From an uncultured Flavobacteriaceae bacterium (GTDB lineage: Bacteria; Bacteroidota; Bacteroidia; Flavobacteriales; Flavobacteriaceae), in contig CANNCM010000003.1 in the NCBI GenBank assembly GCA_947503105.1, forward strand, positions 231,018-295,017: DNA of 64,000 nt, given 5' to 3'. A program made the position numbers and the translations under genes. Within the stretch, counting starts at the first letter, position 1. Each line of letters opens with the position of its first letter. Shown here piece after piece: positions 15,270-24,062 of the stretch. Under the pieces are notes generated by a model. That model ran no database searches, was not told where the DNA came from, and saw only the letters and a list, made by a program, of their open reading frames with translations.

Positions 15270-17306
15270 ATGAATAGAAAAAAAGCCGAAATAAAACTAA
15301 AACAGATTTTTGGATTTGATAGATTCTATGATGAACAATGGAAAACTATTGATTTGCTGTTTCAAGGTAAAAGAGTTCTTCTAATTAAAAAAACTGGGTT
15401 TGGGAAATCATTATGTTTCCAATTTCCGGCCACTCAATTTGACGGTTTAACTATCATATTCTCACCACTTATTGCATTAATGCGTGACCAAGTTAAGGGA
15501 TTAAAAAAAAATGGAGTTAGTGCAAATTATATTAACTCAGAACAAACTCAAGAAGAAAATTCACAAACAATTCAAGATGCAATAAATGGAAAACTGAAAA
15601 TTTTATATATAGCACCTGAAAGACAAGAGAATCAAGAGTGGATACAAGCTACAAGACAAATGAATTTATCAATGATTGTAATTGATGAAGCTCACACTAT
15701 CTCAGTTTGGGGTCACGACTTTCGACCAGCTTTTAGGAGAATAATTAATTTAATTCAGTTACTCCCAAAAAATATGCCCGTTTTAGCAACCACAGCAACG
15801 GCAACAAAAAGAGTGCAAATTGATATTGAAAAACAAATATCTAATGACATAACAACATTAAGAGGTCGACTAATCAGAGATAATTTCAACTTGCATGTCA
15901 TTAACGTCAAATCAGAGGGTGAAAAATTAATGTGGCTTGCTGAGCACCTAAATAATATTGATGGAACAGGAATAATTTACACAGGAACAAGAGTGAATAC
16001 AGAAATATATTCACGTTGGTTCGATTACTTAAAAATAAATACAACCGAATATAATGCAGGTCTTGACGCTGAAACAAGAAAAGAAGTTGAAAATGGTTTA
16101 ATGGCCAATAAGTGGAAGGCTATTGTTTCAACTAATGCTTTAGGAATGGGAATTGATAAACCTGATATTAGATTTTTGATTCATACACAAATACCAGCCT
16201 CACCGATTCATTATTATCAAGAAATAGGAAGAGCAGGAAGAGATGGTAAGCCAACAAGCATTATCTTATTTTATAACTCTTCAAAGGACGATAAAGGGAT
16301 AGAAGAAGATTACAAACTGCCAAAAGCTTTCATAGACGGTGGACGTCCAAGTTTAAATAAATACAATAAAGTAATCAATGCTGTTAAAGGCGAGCAATTA
16401 GGTGAACGCCAAATAATGAAAGCTACAAACCTTAAACAAGCTCAAGTAAGAGTAATTAAATCAGACTTAATTGAACAAGGAATTATCAAAGAGGTTATTT
16501 ATGGTCGTTCAAAAAAATATGAATACCAATTTGACGCACCAGAGTTAAATACTGAAGCATTTGAAGAATTGAGGGAACTAAAACTAATAGAACTTGAATC
16601 AATGCTCAAATATGTTAACTTGAAAACTTCACGAATGAAATTTTTATGTGAATATCTTGGTGATACCATCCCTGACAAAATTGAAAACTGTGATAATACG
16701 AACCTTCAAAAGTTAATTTCAAATCCTAAACCAAATACCATAAAAATGTTGACGGAGTTTAGGCAGACTTATTATCCAGAACTGAAAGTTGAGAGTAGTG
16801 ATTCAAATATTGTAAATGGAATTGCCGCAAGTTATTACGGTGTCTCAAATGTTGGAGCTGCACTTAGCAGGAGTAAATATCAAAATGGAGGTGATTTTCC
16901 AGACTTTTTACTTAAACTAACATTATTAGCATTTCGAAAACAATATGGACAAGAACCATTTGATTTAATGGTGTATGTTCCACCCACAGAATCAGGTGAC
17001 TTGGTAAAGAATTTTGCAGAAAAACTTTCAAGGGTTTTAAAAATTCCTATTTCACATAATCTTATAAAAACAGGAGAAACACAGCCTCAAAAAGTGTTTA
17101 AAAATGGTTTTCTAAAAAGAGATAACGTTGCAGGAATGTTTACAATCAATAATCCTGAACAAATTAATGGTAAAAATGTCATTCTTTTTGATGATATTTT
17201 TGATAGCGGAGCAACAATCAAAGAAATAGGCAGAGTGTTAACTAATAATGGGGCAAATAAAATAGCACCCTTAATAATCGCCAAAACTGTTGGGGGTGAT
17301 ATTTAA
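15270..17306 (+). CDS. psyrT: PsyrT/RqlH-type toxin: RecQ-like helicase fused to ComF-like phosphoribosyltransferase
   Basis: 678 residues. Residues 1-350 are a RecQ-type SF2 helicase: FYDEQ (Q-motif region, 19-23), Walker A KTGFGKS (41-47), DEAH (139-142), ATTATAT (173-179), and TNALGMGIDKPDI to QEIGRAGRDG (288-326). The zinc subdomain (about 455-480) keeps only C460 and C474 of the usual four Cys. Residues about 565-678 are a ComF-like PRTase: FDLMVYVPPTESGD, TQPQKVF..., and the PRPP loop FDDIFDSGATI (640-650). A RecQ-PRTase next to a DprA-like gene is the architecture of PsyrTA (RqlHI). There the helicase protein is toxic and the DprA-like partner restrains it, and the pair is counted among anti-phage systems. 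The gene looks like an insertion between housekeeping genes. Confidence 0.88.
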   Translation: MNRKKAEIKLKQIFGFDRFYDEQWKTIDLLFQGKRVLLIKKTGFGKSLCFQFPATQFDGLTIIFSPLIALMRDQVKGLKKNGVSANYINSEQTQEENSQTIQDAINGKLKILYIAPERQENQEWIQATRQMNLSMIVIDEAHTISVWGHDFRPAFRRIINLIQLLPKNMPVLATTATATKRVQIDIEKQISNDITTLRGRLIRDNFNLHVINVKSEGEKLMWLAEHLNNIDGTGIIYTGTRVNTEIYSRWFDYLKINTTEYNAGLDAETRKEVENGLMANKWKAIVSTNALGMGIDKPDIRFLIHTQIPASPIHYYQEIGRAGRDGKPTSIILFYNSSKDDKGIEEDYKLPKAFIDGGRPSLNKYNKVINAVKGEQLGERQIMKATNLKQAQVRVIKSDLIEQGIIKEVIYGRSKKYEYQFDAPELNTEAFEELRELKLIELESMLKYVNLKTSRMKFLCEYLGDTIPDKIENCDNTNLQKLISNPKPNTIKMLTEFRQTYYPELKVESSDSNIVNGIAASYYGVSNVGAALSRSKYQNGGDFPDFLLKLTLLAFRKQYGQEPFDLMVYVPPTESGDLVKNFAEKLSRVLKIPISHNLIKTGETQPQKVFKNGFLKRDNVAGMFTINNPEQINGKNVILFDDIFDSGATIKEIGRVLTNNGANKIAPLIIAKTVGGDI

Positions 17307-17317
17307 AAGAGAATAAA

Positions 17318-18454
17318 ATGAACGAAGAATTATCATATTGGCTTGCTTTGGCACATATGCCAAAACTTAGAACAAAAAAAAAGAATGAAATAATTGTTCA
17401 ATTGTTCGAGGAACAAAAAACGATTATTGATTTTTTTCATTTTGAACCAAAACAATGGAAAGATAACTACGAATTAAATGAAAATGAGATTTTAGTGTTT
17501 CAAAATGCCATAAAAGAATTATCCAACTATGCTTTTATGGTTGAAGACCTTCTTGAACAAGGATATAGTATTTTACCAATCACTTCACCCGAATATTCCC
17601 CTATTCTTAAAAAGAATTTGGGTAGGACATACGCACCACCTTTAATATACACTAAAGGAAACAAAGCAATAATGAAAGAAAAATCTGTTGCTATTGTAGG
17701 TTCAAGAAAAGCCGATAAAATTTCCTTAAATTTCACAGACAATGTAGCTAAGACAGCTTCTAAAGACTACAAAGTTGTTGTAAGTGGGTTTGCAAAGGGA
17801 GTTGATAAACAAGCATTAGATTCTGCTTTAAAATATAAAGGGCAAAGTATTATTGTTCTGCCTCAAGGTATTTCTACATTTAATTCAGGGTTTAAAAAAT
17901 ACTACAAACAAATCATTGATGGTGATGTGGTGGTTTTAAGTACATTCTTTCCGAAAGCACCTTGGAGTGTTGGTTTAGCTATGGCTCGTAATCCAATAAT
18001 TTACGGTCTTGCAAGTGAAATATTTGTTGCCGAATCAAGTGATAAAGGTGGCACTTGGTCGGGAGTTGTTGATGGGTTGAGAAAAGGCAGGAAAATATTT
18101 GTCAGAAAGCCCGAATTAAATGAAAAGAATGCAAACAATTTGCTAATTCAAAAAGGAGCTGTTCCAGTTAATGCAAAAGGGGATATTTTAAGCTATGAAC
18201 AACACGTTGAAATTTATCAAAATATTGTTTCTGAACCAGACCTAAATGATATTGAAAATAAGATTATTGAACACTTAAAAAAAGGTGTATTCACTTCCAA
18301 AAAAATAGTAGAAACACTTAATTTAACTTGGAGTTCAAGAAAAGTTTCATCATTTCTAAAAAAACAAGACGAGATTATTACAATGGAGGGAAAACCCTTA
18401 AAATTTTCTCATAAGAAAAGAACCGGTCCATCACAAAAGACATTATTTGGTTAA
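17318..18454 (+). CDS. psyrA: PsyrA/RqlI-type antitoxin, DprA-like
   Basis: 378 residues, starting 11 bp after psyrT. An N-terminal helical region (1-85) precedes the DprA Rossmann-like domain: VAIVGSRKA (124-132), VVVSGFAKGVDKQALDSAL (153-171), IVLPQGI (179-185), and a segment resembling the family's GTxxTA region (GGTWSGVVDGL, 244-254). A winged-helix-like tail lies at about 308-360. Housekeeping DprA loads RecA on single-stranded DNA during transformation. The adjacency to a RecQ-PRTase identifies this copy as the regulator/antitoxin half of a PsyrTA/RqlHI pair. ShosA is a related DprA-type antitoxin. The order here is toxin first and antitoxin second. Confidence 0.86.
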   Translation: MNEELSYWLALAHMPKLRTKKKNEIIVQLFEEQKTIIDFFHFEPKQWKDNYELNENEILVFQNAIKELSNYAFMVEDLLEQGYSILPITSPEYSPILKKNLGRTYAPPLIYTKGNKAIMKEKSVAIVGSRKADKISLNFTDNVAKTASKDYKVVVSGFAKGVDKQALDSALKYKGQSIIVLPQGISTFNSGFKKYYKQIIDGDVVVLSTFFPKAPWSVGLAMARNPIIYGLASEIFVAESSDKGGTWSGVVDGLRKGRKIFVRKPELNEKNANNLLIQKGAVPVNAKGDILSYEQHVEIYQNIVSEPDLNDIENKIIEHLKKGVFTSKKIVETLNLTWSSRKVSSFLKKQDEIITMEGKPLKFSHKKRTGPSQKTLFG

Positions 18455-18538
18455 AAATAAAGAAGAAATGATTAACAAAGGAGATGATGCTTAGCCCTTT
18501 TCAGGACGTCAACTCACCATACCCAAACCGTAAAATCA

Positions 18539-18904
18539 CTAGAAATTAAGCATTTCACGTTGCTTTTTTGTCATATTTTTTACCACCATATCATAACTAT
18601 GCGCTATGAGTTCAAATACAAGCTTTGGTGATAATGCATTGGTTTTGAGATGAATCGTATTCCAATGCCTTTTGTTGGCATGAAAACCTGGTTCGATAGA
18701 ATCATACTTTTCTCTAAGTTCTAAAGCATAATCTGGATCGCATTTCAAAGTAATTGAAGGCTTGCCCTGCTCCCATTTTTCTAGGGGACAGAGTGCGAAA
18801 ATTTTTCCTAAAACTTTAAACACCAAAGTATCTTCATCAAAAGGAAATTCCTCTGTGGCTTTTGGTTTATCAAGGCAAAACATTCGTATGTGCTCTACAG
18901 TCAA
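18539..18904 (-). CDS. MmcQ/YjbR family protein
   Basis: 121 residues matching the compact YjbR/CyaY-like fold: FPFDEDTLVFKVLGKIFAL, SITLKCDPDYALELREKY, then PGFHANKRHWNTIHL and a final helix with SYDMVVKNMTKKQR. Family members are small proteins with a DNA-binding-like fold and poorly defined function. The gene ends 84 bp after psyrA in convergent orientation and its start lies 15 bp from the end of the cyclase-like gene upstream. Confidence 0.88.
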   Translation of the reverse strand: MTVEHIRMFCLDKPKATEEFPFDEDTLVFKVLGKIFALCPLEKWEQGKPSITLKCDPDYALELREKYDSIEPGFHANKRHWNTIHLKTNALSPKLVFELIAHSYDMVVKNMTKKQREMLNF

Positions 18905-18919
18905 TGGTCTTACATTGAG

Positions 18920-19669
18920 TTAATCATAAAGTTTATACAACACTGGTTTGCTTGGGGATGCATCATTTTGAAATGGTGCAATAAGTAAATTTAAAATATA
19001 TTTCCCGTCTTTTACAGCGTTAGGCACATAAATCAGTTCTGTGATTGTTGCATCCATTCGCATTTCTCCCTCGACATTCCAAAAAGCTTTATGGGCGAGC
19101 AACAGGCCTTCATCTTTTTCTTTATCCACACTGGGCATATCTACCAGCAAATGCTTCACCCCTTTGTTGCGCAAATACACGGCGGCGGCTTCTGATAAAT
19201 ACGGCGGGTTGGTGTGGGCATACTGCCGATTTAATTTGTCTTTTGTATTGGGTAAGGTTCTAATAATTACTGCTTCACGTTTTTTGTTGCCAATCGCATA
19301 ACGTAATTGTTTTTCAGAAATGATAAAATCGCCCGCTTTTGATTCGGGAACAACAGTGATCACTTCTGCCACAAACAAAAATTGTTTCAAGCACGAATTG
19401 ATGCTATGAATTTCTTCTGTAATATGACCAACACATTCGGTGTGTGTGCCATGAGCATGAGGGTTAAATTCAATAGAATTAAAATTAACTGCAGCGCCAC
19501 TTTTGATACTTCCTGTCCAATTTTCAACCTTTGCTGGATAAATTTTAGGGGGTGGCAAATACCACGCATTAACGTTGTCTTTTGTAGCTCTTAGAGGAAT
19601 AGAAATATCTATCGGCTGATCTACAAAAATGGTATAGGTTCGACTATTGGCGTGAATAACTGCTTTCAT
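18920..19669 (-). CDS. Cyclase-family (kynurenine formamidase-like) metal hydrolase
   Basis: 249 residues. The metal-binding motif HAHGTHTECVGHI is the cyclase/KynB-type HxGTHxD signature with Glu in place of the final Asp. The conserved VIIRTLPN..., PPYLSEAAAVYLRNKGVKHLLVDMPSVD and GLLLAHKAFW follow. Family members hydrolyse amides or esters in a metal-dependent way. The substrate here is unknown because no tryptophan-catabolic gene is adjacent. It lies between the YjbR-type gene and hemW in the same direction. Confidence 0.85.
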   Translation of the reverse strand: MKAVIHANSRTYTIFVDQPIDISIPLRATKDNVNAWYLPPPKIYPAKVENWTGSIKSGAAVNFNSIEFNPHAHGTHTECVGHITEEIHSINSCLKQFLFVAEVITVVPESKAGDFIISEKQLRYAIGNKKREAVIIRTLPNTKDKLNRQYAHTNPPYLSEAAAVYLRNKGVKHLLVDMPSVDKEKDEGLLLAHKAFWNVEGEMRMDATITELIYVPNAVKDGKYILNLLIAPFQNDASPSKPVLYKLYD

Positions 19670-19699
19670 GGCTGAGATTTTCCATAAATTTAATAAATT

Positions 19700-20824
19700 T
19701 TATAGGATAAATAAATCTGACGCAATGCCATCACACAAAAATTTGCCTTTATTGGTGGTTTTTAAAACATCATTCTCAAGAATTAACATTTTGGAATTAA
19801 GGTGTTTTTGAGCATTTTCTAACAGTTGTGTTTTAAATTCTGACCCATAGATTTTGTCAATATTGCGAAGTGAAACTCCCCACATGGTTCGAAGTCCAGT
19901 CATCAAATATTCATTAAATCGGTTTTCGGGAGTCAAAATTTCTTCCGTCAATGGGAGTTGATTTTTAGCTAGAGTTTTGATGTATGTGGTGTTATTTGAA
20001 ACATTCCACGACCGTTTTTTTCCATCAAAAGAATGTGCCGAGGGGCCAACGCCCAAATAGGGTTTCCCCAACCAATAGCTTGTATTGTGTTGCGAAAAAT
20101 ACTCTGGTGTTCCGAAACTACAAACTTCATAGTGCGTAAGACCTGCTTTTTGGGTGTCTTCAATCAAAACTTGAAAATGAGACGCCGCTAACGCATCATT
20201 CATTGGTGGGTGTTTTGACGTTTTAATGAAATGTTCTAAGGCGGTTTTGGGCTCAACAGTAAGCGCATAACACGACATATGTTTTATGCCTAAATCTAAA
20301 GCAACTTTAAGATTTTCTCGCCAGCGTTCCACAGACATTTGAGGCATGCCGTACATTAAATCTATACTGATATTATCAAAATACTGACGAGCAATTTTCA
20401 AACTTTCTACAGCTTCATTAGCATTATGAGCGCGATTCATTAGCTGTAAATCTTCTTCAAAAAACGATTGAACCCCTATGCTTAATCGATTGATTTGAGT
20501 TTCAGATAGCATTTTAATTTTTGAGTTTTTGAGATCATCTGGATTGGCTTCCAAAGTAATTTCAGCACTGGGTGCAATCTTGTAATATGTTTCAATGGTT
20601 TTAAATATAAGATTCAAATCCTCCGAAGTCAAAAGTGATGGCGTACCACCACCAAAATAAACAGATGAAACAGTGGTGTTTTTTAGTTCTGTTGCTCTCT
20701 GTTGAAGTTCTTTACAAAGTGCTTGCAAAAATTCATACTTATGTTTTTGGTTTGTCGAAAAATGAAAATTGCAATAATGACATGCTTTTTTACAAAATGG
20801 AATATGTATGTAGAGCCCTGCCAA
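19700..20824 (-). CDS. hemW: Radical SAM heme chaperone HemW
   Basis: 374 residues. The [4Fe-4S] motif CKKACHYCNF (Cys 11, 15 and 18, followed by NF) and the start GLYIHIPF are HemW hallmarks. The TIM-barrel motifs VYFGGGTPSLL, LEANPDD and RLSIGVQSFFEEDLQLMNRAH follow, and the HemW C-terminal domain has ENRFNEYLMTGLRT. HemW is related to oxygen-independent coproporphyrinogen oxidase HemN but inserts heme into respiratory proteins. The start is separated from the end of ruvC by 6 bp, so both are probably in one operon. Confidence 0.9.
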   Translation of the reverse strand: MAGLYIHIPFCKKACHYCNFHFSTNQKHKYEFLQALCKELQQRATELKNTTVSSVYFGGGTPSLLTSEDLNLIFKTIETYYKIAPSAEITLEANPDDLKNSKIKMLSETQINRLSIGVQSFFEEDLQLMNRAHNANEAVESLKIARQYFDNISIDLMYGMPQMSVERWRENLKVALDLGIKHMSCYALTVEPKTALEHFIKTSKHPPMNDALAASHFQVLIEDTQKAGLTHYEVCSFGTPEYFSQHNTSYWLGKPYLGVGPSAHSFDGKKRSWNVSNNTTYIKTLAKNQLPLTEEILTPENRFNEYLMTGLRTMWGVSLRNIDKIYGSEFKTQLLENAQKHLNSKMLILENDVLKTTNKGKFLCDGIASDLFIL

Positions 20825-20830
20825 TAGAAA

Positions 20831-21382
20831 CTATTTTTTTACGCGCTTTTCATTTTGCTTGACAAAAGCACTCCAACCGGTATAACTTTTCCCTGCGTTA
20901 ACTTTTCCAGCATTATAGAAATGGCATACTGCAGCCGCCAAACCGTCTGTTGAATCTAAATTTTTGGGCAATTCTTTCAGCTGCAAAAGACTTTGAAGCA
21001 TTTTGGCTACCTGTTCTTTGCTCGCATTTCCATTGCCTGTAATCGCCATTTTTATTTTTTTGGGCGAATATTCTGTAATGGGGATTTCTCTAGACAATCC
21101 TGCCGCCATGGCCACCCCTTGGGCACGTCCCAATTTGAGCATACTCTGGACATTTTTGCCAAAAAACGGCGCTTCTATCGCAATCTCGTCTGGATTGTAG
21201 GTTTCAATTAATTCTATAGTACGCTCAAAAATGAGTTTTAATTTCAAATAATGATCGCTGTATTTTTTAAGTTGAAGCTCATTCAGTTGTAAAAATTCCA
21301 TGGTTTTTCCTTTCACCTTTATCAAGCCAAAGCCCATAATGGTGGTTCCGGGATCTATCCCCAATATAATTTTTTCATTCAT
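20831..21382 (-). CDS. ruvC: Holliday junction endodeoxyribonuclease RuvC
   Basis: 183 residues. The RNase H-like fold carries the four acidic residues in the usual places: D10 (LGIDPGTT), E70 (IAIEAPFFGKN), and D143 and D146 (LDSTDGLAAAVCH). GRAQGVAMAA and YSPKKIKMAITGNGNASKEQV are conserved as well. RuvC resolves Holliday junctions with RuvAB. A short C-terminal tail after residue 160 (GKSYTGWSAFVKQNEKRVKK) extends beyond the E. coli protein. It overlaps the upstream lipoprotein gene by 4 bp. Confidence 0.93.
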   Translation of the reverse strand: MNEKIILGIDPGTTIMGFGLIKVKGKTMEFLQLNELQLKKYSDHYLKLKLIFERTIELIETYNPDEIAIEAPFFGKNVQSMLKLGRAQGVAMAAGLSREIPITEYSPKKIKMAITGNGNASKEQVAKMLQSLLQLKELPKNLDSTDGLAAAVCHFYNAGKVNAGKSYTGWSAFVKQNEKRVKK

Positions 21383-21864
21383 TGTTTATCCGCATTAGTG
21401 TTTAAAATAATGGGCAATTGAAAAATAGTTTGTACATGCTGACTGCGTTTGATGGCAGGAAATAACTTTGGTAATTCCAAAAGACTTGCACTTAAAATTT
21501 CATTTAAATTTTGAATTGATACCTCGGAAAGACCTCCCCCTTTCAAATTTGATAGAGTAATTTCTCCTGCTTTTGACACTAAAAAATGAACCCATATCGT
21601 GTCGTTTTTACTTTCTGAAAATACAAAATCACTGTCATTTAAAACCTCAGAAATATGGGCCGTAATTGAAGATTCAAAGCAGGTCTTATTTTCCAGGTAA
21701 TCCATTGTATCGTCACAAGTTTCAAAAGTTGGATAGTGGTCCACTTCATCCCACTTGAACGTTTGTAATTCTTTTTCTAAAATGACATTTGAGTCTAGTT
21801 TTTTCTTCTCAAAATAGGAACAAGAAAAACAAACGAAAAAACATAAAATTAGTGTAAAGCGCAT
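21379..21864 (-). CDS. Lipoprotein with TonB C-terminal-like domain
   Basis: 161 residues. A short signal sequence ends at a lipobox-like FSCS (Cys 15), so it is probably a lipoprotein. The C-terminal half (about 68-155) has alternating beta strands and helices, IWVHFLVSKAGEITLSNLKGG followed by LNEILSASLLELPKLFPA and QTIFQLPIIL. This resembles the TonB C-terminal/energy-transducer domain found in many Bacteroidota envelope proteins. There is no transmembrane anchor or proline-rich linker, so it is not a standard TonB. It overlaps ruvC by 4 bp. The function is unknown. Confidence 0.65.
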   Translation of the reverse strand: MRFTLILCFFVCFSCSYFEKKKLDSNVILEKELQTFKWDEVDHYPTFETCDDTMDYLENKTCFESSITAHISEVLNDSDFVFSESKNDTIWVHFLVSKAGEITLSNLKGGGLSEVSIQNLNEILSASLLELPKLFPAIKRSQHVQTIFQLPIILNTNADKQ

Positions 21865-21939
21865 TGGTGTATAATAAAGCTTAAAATTACGCTTTTAATT
21901 TGAACTGAAAAAACCTTTAAAACATATAGATTTACAGCA

Positions 21940-23559
21940 TTAATTCTTGGGTTTTACATTGGGGGCACCACTCATGATTTCAGGGTTTGCAAATTCTTCA
22001 AATTGTTTAAAATTATCAACAAAGGATTTGGCAAGTGCAAATGCTTTTATATAGAAGCCCTCATCATTTTTCCATGTTTTTCTTGGGCTCAAAACGGCTG
22101 TGGGTACGTTGGGACACACACGTGGCTGAAGCACTCCAAAAACAGAATGAATATGATAATTATCTTTATTGGCCGCTTCCAAAGAACCATCCATTGCCGC
22201 AGCAATCATGGCGCGCGTGTATTTGAGTTCCATCCGTTTTCCTATGCCGTATGGCCCGCCGGTCCAACCTGTATTGACCAGCCAAACGGTTACCCCTGCA
22301 GATTTCATTTTGGCGCTTAACATTTCGGCATATTTGGTGGGGTGAAGCGGCATAAAAGGTGCTCCAAAACAAGCCGAAAATATTGGTTTTGGTTCATTGA
22401 TTCCGGCCTCTGTTCCGGCCACTTTGGCGGTATATCCTGAAATAAAATGATAGGCCGCCTGACCCGGTGTAAGTTTTGAAATTGGAGGTAGAACTCCAAA
22501 AGCATCAGCCGTGAGAAAGAAAATATTTTTAGGGTTTTTACCAATAGAATTTGGTTGAATATTATTGATGTGATGAATCGGATAGCTTACTCTGGTATTA
22601 GGTGTAATGCTTTGGTCTGTAAAATCCACATGACCGTCTTTGTCCATAATCACATTCTCCAAAATTGCTCCTTTTTTGATGGCATTATAAATGTCTGGTT
22701 CTTGATTTTTGGAGAGATTGATAACCTTAGCATAGCATCCCCCTTCAAAATTAAATATAGTATTTTCTGCAGTCCAGCCATGCTCATCGTCTCCAATAAG
22801 TTTGCGCTCGGGATCCGTTGATAAGGTTGTTTTTCCTGTGCCTGAGAGGCCAAAAAATATGGCTGTACTTCCATCTTTGCCTACATTGGCGCTGCAGTGC
22901 ATGGGCAAGGTGTTTTTGTAAACTGGCAAAATAAAATTGAGTGCAGAAAATATCCCTTTTTTGATTTCTCCAGTGTAGCCAGTTCCTCCAATGAGGGCTA
23001 TTTTTTTGGTGAAATTTAAAATGGCAAAATTGTGCTGACGGGTGCCGTCTTCTTTTGAAATGGCCATAAATCCTGGGGCATTGACAATGATCCATTCGGG
23101 CTTAAAATCTTCCAATTCGGAGGGCTCTGGCCTGAGGAACATATTGTAGGCAAAAAAATTACTCCAAGGATATTCATTAATGACACGGATATTTATACGA
23201 TATTTTGGATCGGCGCAGGCATAGGCATCACGAACAAAAAGAGGTTTATGACTAAGATAGTCCACAACTTTACTGTAAAGCTTGTCAAAATCATCTGGTG
23301 CAAAGGGAATATTAATACCGCCCCACCATATCTTATCTTTTGTGATGCTGTCTTTGACAATAAAACGGTCTTTGGGCGAACGTCCTGTGAACTCCCCCGT
23401 ATTGATGGCCAACGCCCCAAAGGATGATTCTACACCTTGTTGTAGAGCTATGGTTTTGTTGTGTAATTCTTGTGGTGAACATTGGTAATGTACTGACGCT
23501 GACTTGATTCCGTATTGTTTTAACGAAATCGTTTTCGTGATTTGACCTGATTGTGACAT
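21940..23559 (-). CDS. pckA: Phosphoenolpyruvate carboxykinase (ATP)
   Basis: 539 residues from ATG at 23559; an in-frame TTG 15 bp upstream is less likely. Motifs of ATP-type PEPCK are present: NTGEFTGRSPKDRFIV, the P-loop FGLSGTGKTTLS, the kinase-2 region LIGDDEHGW, and FSACFGAPFMPLHP and NTGWTGGPYG near the C-terminus. It makes PEP from oxaloacetate for gluconeogenesis. A -7-like box (complement of 23584-23591) lies about 25 bp upstream of the start. It stands alone, flanked by a DUF423 gene and the TonB-like lipoprotein gene. Confidence 0.95.
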   Translation of the reverse strand: MSQSGQITKTISLKQYGIKSASVHYQCSPQELHNKTIALQQGVESSFGALAINTGEFTGRSPKDRFIVKDSITKDKIWWGGINIPFAPDDFDKLYSKVVDYLSHKPLFVRDAYACADPKYRINIRVINEYPWSNFFAYNMFLRPEPSELEDFKPEWIIVNAPGFMAISKEDGTRQHNFAILNFTKKIALIGGTGYTGEIKKGIFSALNFILPVYKNTLPMHCSANVGKDGSTAIFFGLSGTGKTTLSTDPERKLIGDDEHGWTAENTIFNFEGGCYAKVINLSKNQEPDIYNAIKKGAILENVIMDKDGHVDFTDQSITPNTRVSYPIHHINNIQPNSIGKNPKNIFFLTADAFGVLPPISKLTPGQAAYHFISGYTAKVAGTEAGINEPKPIFSACFGAPFMPLHPTKYAEMLSAKMKSAGVTVWLVNTGWTGGPYGIGKRMELKYTRAMIAAAMDGSLEAANKDNYHIHSVFGVLQPRVCPNVPTAVLSPRKTWKNDEGFYIKAFALAKSFVDNFKQFEEFANPEIMSGAPNVKPKN

Positions 23560-23583
23560 AAAAACCGAATACAATTAAAGGAA

Positions 23584-23591
23584 CAAAGGTA
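23584..23591 (-). promoter_or_regulatory. Possible -7 box for pckA
   Basis: The minus strand reads TACCTTTG, matching the Bacteroidota consensus TAnnTTTG, 25 bp upstream of the pckA ATG. No clear -33 TTG is found at the right distance, so support is partial. Confidence 0.4.
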
Positions 23592-23622
23592 AAGATTCTT
23601 TTAAAAACAGCTAAAATTTAAC

Positions 23623-24015
23623 TTATTTTTTACTCTTATAAAGATAACCCACAAGCACTCCCCAAGCGCTAATAAGAAACACGCCTCCAAGGTGTGTAAT
23701 GGGACCAAGAACCGCAACGTCAATAGGCGTTAAAGCATTTGTAGCCAACAAATAAATAGAACCCGAAAACAACACAATTCCTATGACAGTAAGCCAAAAT
23801 AGACGCCCTTTTTGGGCGGGTGTCAACTGTGGCATTAGCCCAACCACAAAAAGAAAAAACGCATGGTACATTTGGTAACGCACCCCTGTTTGAAAACTTT
23901 CTAAAGAAGTGGTAGTTAGCGTATTACGCAATCCGTGTGCAGCGAAAGCGCCCAAAATTACAGAAACCAATCCCAAAATTGAAGCCACCAAAAAGATTTT
24001 CTTTTCCATACTCAT
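23623..24015 (-). CDS. DUF423 membrane protein
   Basis: 130 residues with four hydrophobic helices. The family signature is seen at the start, GAFAAHGLRNTL, followed by FQTGVRYQMYHAFFLFVVGL, and then LFSGSIYLLA and ITHLGGVFLISAWG. DUF423/TMEM256-type proteins are small inner-membrane proteins of unknown function, widespread in bacteria. It lies upstream of pckA in the same direction with a gap of 63 bp. No partner is suggested by context. Confidence 0.9.
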   Translation of the reverse strand: MSMEKKIFLVASILGLVSVILGAFAAHGLRNTLTTTSLESFQTGVRYQMYHAFFLFVVGLMPQLTPAQKGRLFWLTVIGIVLFSGSIYLLATNALTPIDVAVLGPITHLGGVFLISAWGVLVGYLYKSKK

Positions 24016-24062
24016 TATAAATAATTAACTTTAGACACAAATGTAATCATTGAAAATATAAT

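Noticed and set aside
15239..18538. Attachment-site repeats around the PsyrTA module
   Set aside because: I compared the flanks at 15239-15269 and 18455-18538 by eye and found no direct repeat, integrase or transposase, so a mobile element cannot be claimed.
22003..22320. 105-codon frame on the plus strand
   Set aside because: It is antisense to pckA and has no start context or domain.
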